Assembly (NCBI RefSeq): GCF_031877795.1
Contig: NC_133971.1
Span: forward strand, 63,424,463-63,488,462
DNA length: 64,000 nucleotides
Origin: Strix aluco
Lineage: Eukaryota > Chordata > Aves > Strigiformes > Strigidae
Reading direction: 5' to 3'
Position 1 is the first letter of the stretch; each line of letters opens with the position of its first letter. The position numbers and the translations under genes are program-made. The notes beneath the pieces are model-generated. The model saw nothing but the letters and a program-made list of their open reading frames with translations, made no database searches and had not been told where the DNA came from. Below are positions 61,065 to 64,000 of the stretch, piece by piece.

Positions 61065-61926
61065 TGAAGTGCTAAGGCTTGGACAATAAGCCCACGCCAG
61101 AGTTGACCTATAGATGAATCCTGTACATTTTATAACTGATAACCATTGTGCTAATAGGTATTATACTAAGTTATAGCAAACCAACTGTTCTGATATAAAA
61201 GGTGGGAGTACTGAAGCCTGAGCAACAGGCCCTGAACTGAAACTGCTAACCCAGTGTGTAGTCATTAGTGAAATATGCATAGAAAATGTAGCTTAAACAT
61301 CATAAAACATGTCTATCCTGAATGTATCCTTATATTTCTTTATGTGTGAGCAAGATAACAAGGCCACAGAAACAGTTGTCTGGCCTTGTGACCTTGCTCA
61401 TAAATTAACTAGATAAGCAGGGAAACTCCCTTAGCTTCTCCCTTAAGCCCTGGCCAGGCTCTGGGGGGAACCTAACGTGAGATGAAAACCAGACATTTCC
61501 GCTTAAAACAAAGGTGTCAGCTATTCTGGATTACTGATTTTTAGGTATATAAGGCTGGGCCCGCTCACAGCGACTTTGGAAGCCTCACCTACGGGTGGAC
61601 GCACCGCGTAGGATTTCCCACTTGCAGGGAAAGGTTCTCCAAATCCTCGCTGTAACCGGGGCTCCCCAGCGACTGCGGATCTGGATGATGGTAAAGTATG
61701 CAAGTGGTGATGTATCTTTCTTAATCACTATTCTCTCTCTCTCAGGTAGTAATGATTTGATGCATTACCCTGTATTTTCCTATTTGTTTAAGTGCACTGT
61801 TCTGTCTTTTCTTACTGTATGTTTTCTGTATTATTCTGTTATATTATTTAGTTATTTCTAGTAAAATACGCCTGCTCTTTTCACTCTGGTGTCTGAGTTT
61901 AATTGATATCCCTGATCAGCAAAACA
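61065..61926 (+). repeat. LTR inserted in ERV-B pol, perfect 5-bp TSD (CATTG)
   Basis: It runs TGAAGTGCTAAGGC... to ...GATCAGCAAAACA (862 bp). A TATA box (GGTATATAAGGC) lies near 61541 and a pyrimidine-rich tail follows. CATTG is duplicated at 61060-61064 and 61927-61931, and the pol reading picks up directly across the insertion once one TSD copy is discounted. It is a solo LTR of a family unlike ERV-B, and younger than ERV-B. Confidence 0.9.
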
Positions 61927-62760
61927 CATTGCTAATCCCAGAAGCCCGCAAGTTTACTTTGAGACATTTAATTATCTCTTTTGCTTTGTTGGTGCGACAG
62001 GGGAAAGCCTCGCACCACCCAGTAAAGGTATCAACTAAAGCCAAAATATATCTGTATGTTCCACACATGGTGGTTACTGTGTTAGAACAAAAATGGGGGC
62101 ACTGGCCGGATCCCACCCGCATGTTAAAGTACCAAGTGGTGTTGCTAGAACAGGACAATATTCATCTTAAAACCACCTCAGTTGTTAACTCTGCTGTGTT
62201 TCTCTCAACTGACCAAGTAAAAGGAGTGCCACAGCACTACTGTTTGCAGACTATCGAAGACATCTACTCCAGTCAACCAGACCTCAAGGACACCCCATTA
62301 GAGAGCCCGGACTGGGAGCTGTACACCAAGGGAAGCAGCTTTGTTCAAGATGCAACGCGAATGTCCAGGTATGCCATAACCACTGTTGACAAAGGTAGTA
62401 GATTCACGAGCTTTGTCTTCAAAGGTGTCCACCCAGAAAACCAAATTAATAGCCCTCAAGAGAGCACTAGACCTGAATGAAGGAAAACGACCCAACATAT
62501 GGACAGATTCCAAGTATGCCTTTGGGGTAGTCCATGCCCATGGGGCTATTTGGAAAGAAAGAGGGTTGTTATCAGCACCAGAAACTGATTAAACATGCCC
62601 CCCAGATCCAAGCATTACTGGAAAGCATTCAAAAACCAACACCAATTGGCAATCGCAGGTTATGCATTGTGAAGCCCACCAGACAGGTAAAACAGCACCA
62701 GAACTGGGTAACCAATTGGTAGATAAAGCTGCAAAGGAGGCTGCAGAAAAAGGCATCCTA
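61927..62760 (+). pseudogene. pol: ERV-B pol: RT connection and RNase H
   Basis: Connection-domain sequence restarts after the inserted LTR, is interrupted by an inverted integrase fragment (61967-62053), then continues from about 62054 (VPHMVVTVLEQKWGHW) to RNase H: WELYTKGSSF, where the first catalytic Asp is replaced by Lys; a frame change near 62400-62440; NIWTDSKYAFGVVHAHGAIW with the Asp kept; and MHCEAHQTG and LVDKAAKEA blocks in a third frame. Several stops are present. It is the counterpart of 1-549. Confidence 0.87.
61967..62053 (-). repeat. Inverted copy of ERV-B integrase inside the RT/RNase H region
   Basis: Read on the minus strand this 87-bp segment encodes ILALVDTFTGWCEAFP and flanking residues. 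It is nearly identical to the integrase core at about 63168-63255 on the plus strand, with only a few differences. It replaces or interrupts a few codons of the RT connection domain. Confidence 0.92.
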
Positions 62761-62859
62761 GCCCTGGTACCCCAAAAAGAAACAATTTTACCAGACACAC
62801 CACCCAAGTATGATAAAAAGGATGGTAAGTTGATAACTAAATTACAGGCCAAGGAGCAG

Positions 62860-63883
62860 GTGAATGGGTGGGCCATTTTGTCCACCAGACAGGTAATTAT
62901 CCCACCCTCTTTGATGAGAGAAACTGGTAGGAAAGAACATAATAAAGTACACTGGGGAACAGAGAATTTGGTGAAACACCTTCAAAAAATGGTTATGAGA
63001 AGAGCTATGACAGAGATTGTTCGGTCCATTACAGAGAAGTGTGAAATTTGTCTTAGAAATAACCTGAACACTAGCAATAAACTAGTATTCAGGGTTACCA
63101 AAGGAAGAAATTCTTATGGAGATTATTGGCAAATAGATTTTACTGAACAACCTAGAAAAGGTGGGTATAGATATATTTTGGCTTTAGTTGATACCTTTAC
63201 TGGGTGGTCTGAGGCTTTCCCGTGTCACACCAACAAAGCAAAAGAGATAATTAAAGCTATGCTAAAAGAAATTATCCCGCAATTTGTTACATCTTTGGGT
63301 ATGTCATCAGATAATGGGCCTCACTTTATTGATGGAACTGTGAAACAGTTGAGCAACAATTTGGGATTACCACACTCCTTATAAACCACAGCAACTTCGG
63401 AAACTTTGTCAGGAAACATCTATGACTTGGGTATAGGCCCTACCCTTAGTGTTGCTGAGAATTAGAATCCAGCCCCATGGAAAGGGTAATTTGAGTCCAT
63501 ATGAGCTATTATATGGATGACTGTACCAGGCTCCGCATGTGCCATGCGCCACTCATGGGAGAACTAAATTTTAAAACTTACTGGACATCTTTAGGGAATA
63601 CCTTACAGAAGCTCCAGAAATACGTTGCGACAAATAGACCTTTGGAACTTGACACACCAGCACATCCTTTCCAGCCTGGAGATTGGGTCTACGTCAATTC
63701 ATGGATCACTGAACCTCTAACAGAAAAGTAAAAAGGACTGTTTCAAGTTTTGTTAATTACCTATACGGCAGTCAAGGTTTGGGGCAAAGGCCCTTGGATT
63801 CATTATTCAAGAATCAAGAAAGCTCCCACCCCATGGGTAGTGGAGCAGCAGTCTCCTCTTAAATTGAAATTAAGGAGATCATG
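62860..63883 (+). pseudogene. pol: ERV-B integrase, catalytic Glu segment deleted
   Basis: The zinc-binding domain is readable (KEHNKVHWG; KCEICLRNN, 62930-63070), as is the core with Asp at 63136-63138 (QIDF) and Asp at about 63310 (SSDNGPHF). The open frame stops at 63382-63384. In ERV-A the next 69 nt (from CACAATCC to TGTCAAG) carry GKVERMN with the catalytic Glu; here the corresponding interval is only about 27 nt, so roughly 42 nt including the Glu are missing. The C-terminal domain continues in other frames (HPFQPGDWVYVNSW, then KGLFQVLLIT) with a stop at 63729-63731, to about 63883. It cannot be an active integrase. Confidence 0.88.
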
Positions 63884-64000
63884 ATAGAGTTTTATGTTTG
63901 GTCTGTGACAATTATGATAGCCATGGGTGAAGTCTGGCCAGAATCAAAATGGAATCAGAATCTCTCTTTAATTTTGACACAACAAATTACTCGGATACTA
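63881..64000 (+). CDS. env: ERV-B env start (partial, window edge)
   Basis: The ATG at 63881 overlaps the integrase end and opens a frame that stays open for 40 codons to the window end. It begins with a hydrophobic stretch (YVWSVTIMIAMG) like a signal peptide, then a Trp/Asn-containing segment. Position directly after integrase is that of env. Whether the rest is intact cannot be seen. Confidence 0.6.
   Translation, partial: MIEFYVWSVTIMIAMGEVWPESKWNQNLSLILTQQITRIL

Noticed and set aside
1-64000. CRISPR arrays, plasmid or bacterial operon features
   Set aside because: The sequence is clearly vertebrate (introns, CR1, ERVs); no regular spaced direct repeats of the CRISPR type were seen.

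Overview
The window looks like avian nuclear DNA. It holds five CR1-type LINE copies (chicken-repeat-1 reverse transcriptase, endonuclease, and 3' ends carrying the short ATTCTGTG-like repeat), at least eight LTR insertions of several endogenous-retrovirus (ERV) classes, and one multi-exon vertebrate gene. No bacterial, plasmid or CRISPR features were seen.

Layout. (1) 1-3769: the 3' part of a broken gammaretrovirus-like provirus (ERV-A: RNase H, integrase, env, polypurine tract, truncated 3' LTR), cut off by a minus-strand CR1 (3770-5055). A complete inverted LTR of the same family lies at 5488-6120. (2) 7764-9262: two further solo LTRs on the minus strand, each with a target-site duplication (TSD). 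(3) 11420-12790: a CpG-rich island. It leads into a plus-strand gene running to 41443 that is recognisable exon by exon as lamin B1 (coil 1A, rod, nuclear localisation signal, Ig-fold tail, CaaX end). All eleven coding exons can be placed and most splice sites are canonical, but the reading frame is destroyed in exons 1, 4, 6, 7, 8 and 11, and the exon 6 donor is lost. It is therefore an unprocessed (intron-containing) LMNB1 pseudogene. Intron 1 (about 16 kb) has taken up three CR1s, a nested short CR1 and two solo LTRs. (4) 44096-44583: another solo LTR. 46622-48925: a long CR1, nearly the mirror image of the one at 21847-23990. (5) 48926-56933: non-coding sequence in which I recognise nothing. 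(6) 56934-64000: a compound LTR region followed by a second, related provirus (ERV-B) running past the window end: primer-binding-site-like sequence, a leader with an array of T-arm-like hairpins, gag, protease, RT, RNase H, integrase and the start of env. It is interrupted by an unrelated LTR and by an inverted copy of its own integrase.

Interpretation. The most interesting object is the whole-gene LMNB1 copy decaying inside a dense field of ERVs and CR1s. From memory, LMNB1 is Z-linked in chicken. A degenerate, intron-retaining copy in ERV-rich DNA is what a decaying W-linked gametolog would look like; an ordinary segmental duplicate is the alternative. The second candidate is the ERV-B leader array (58344-58523): five hairpins of 5-bp stem and 7-nt loop, in two stem versions that differ on both sides so that pairing is kept. 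None of the retroviral genes is intact, and no gene here appears able to make a full-length conventional protein.
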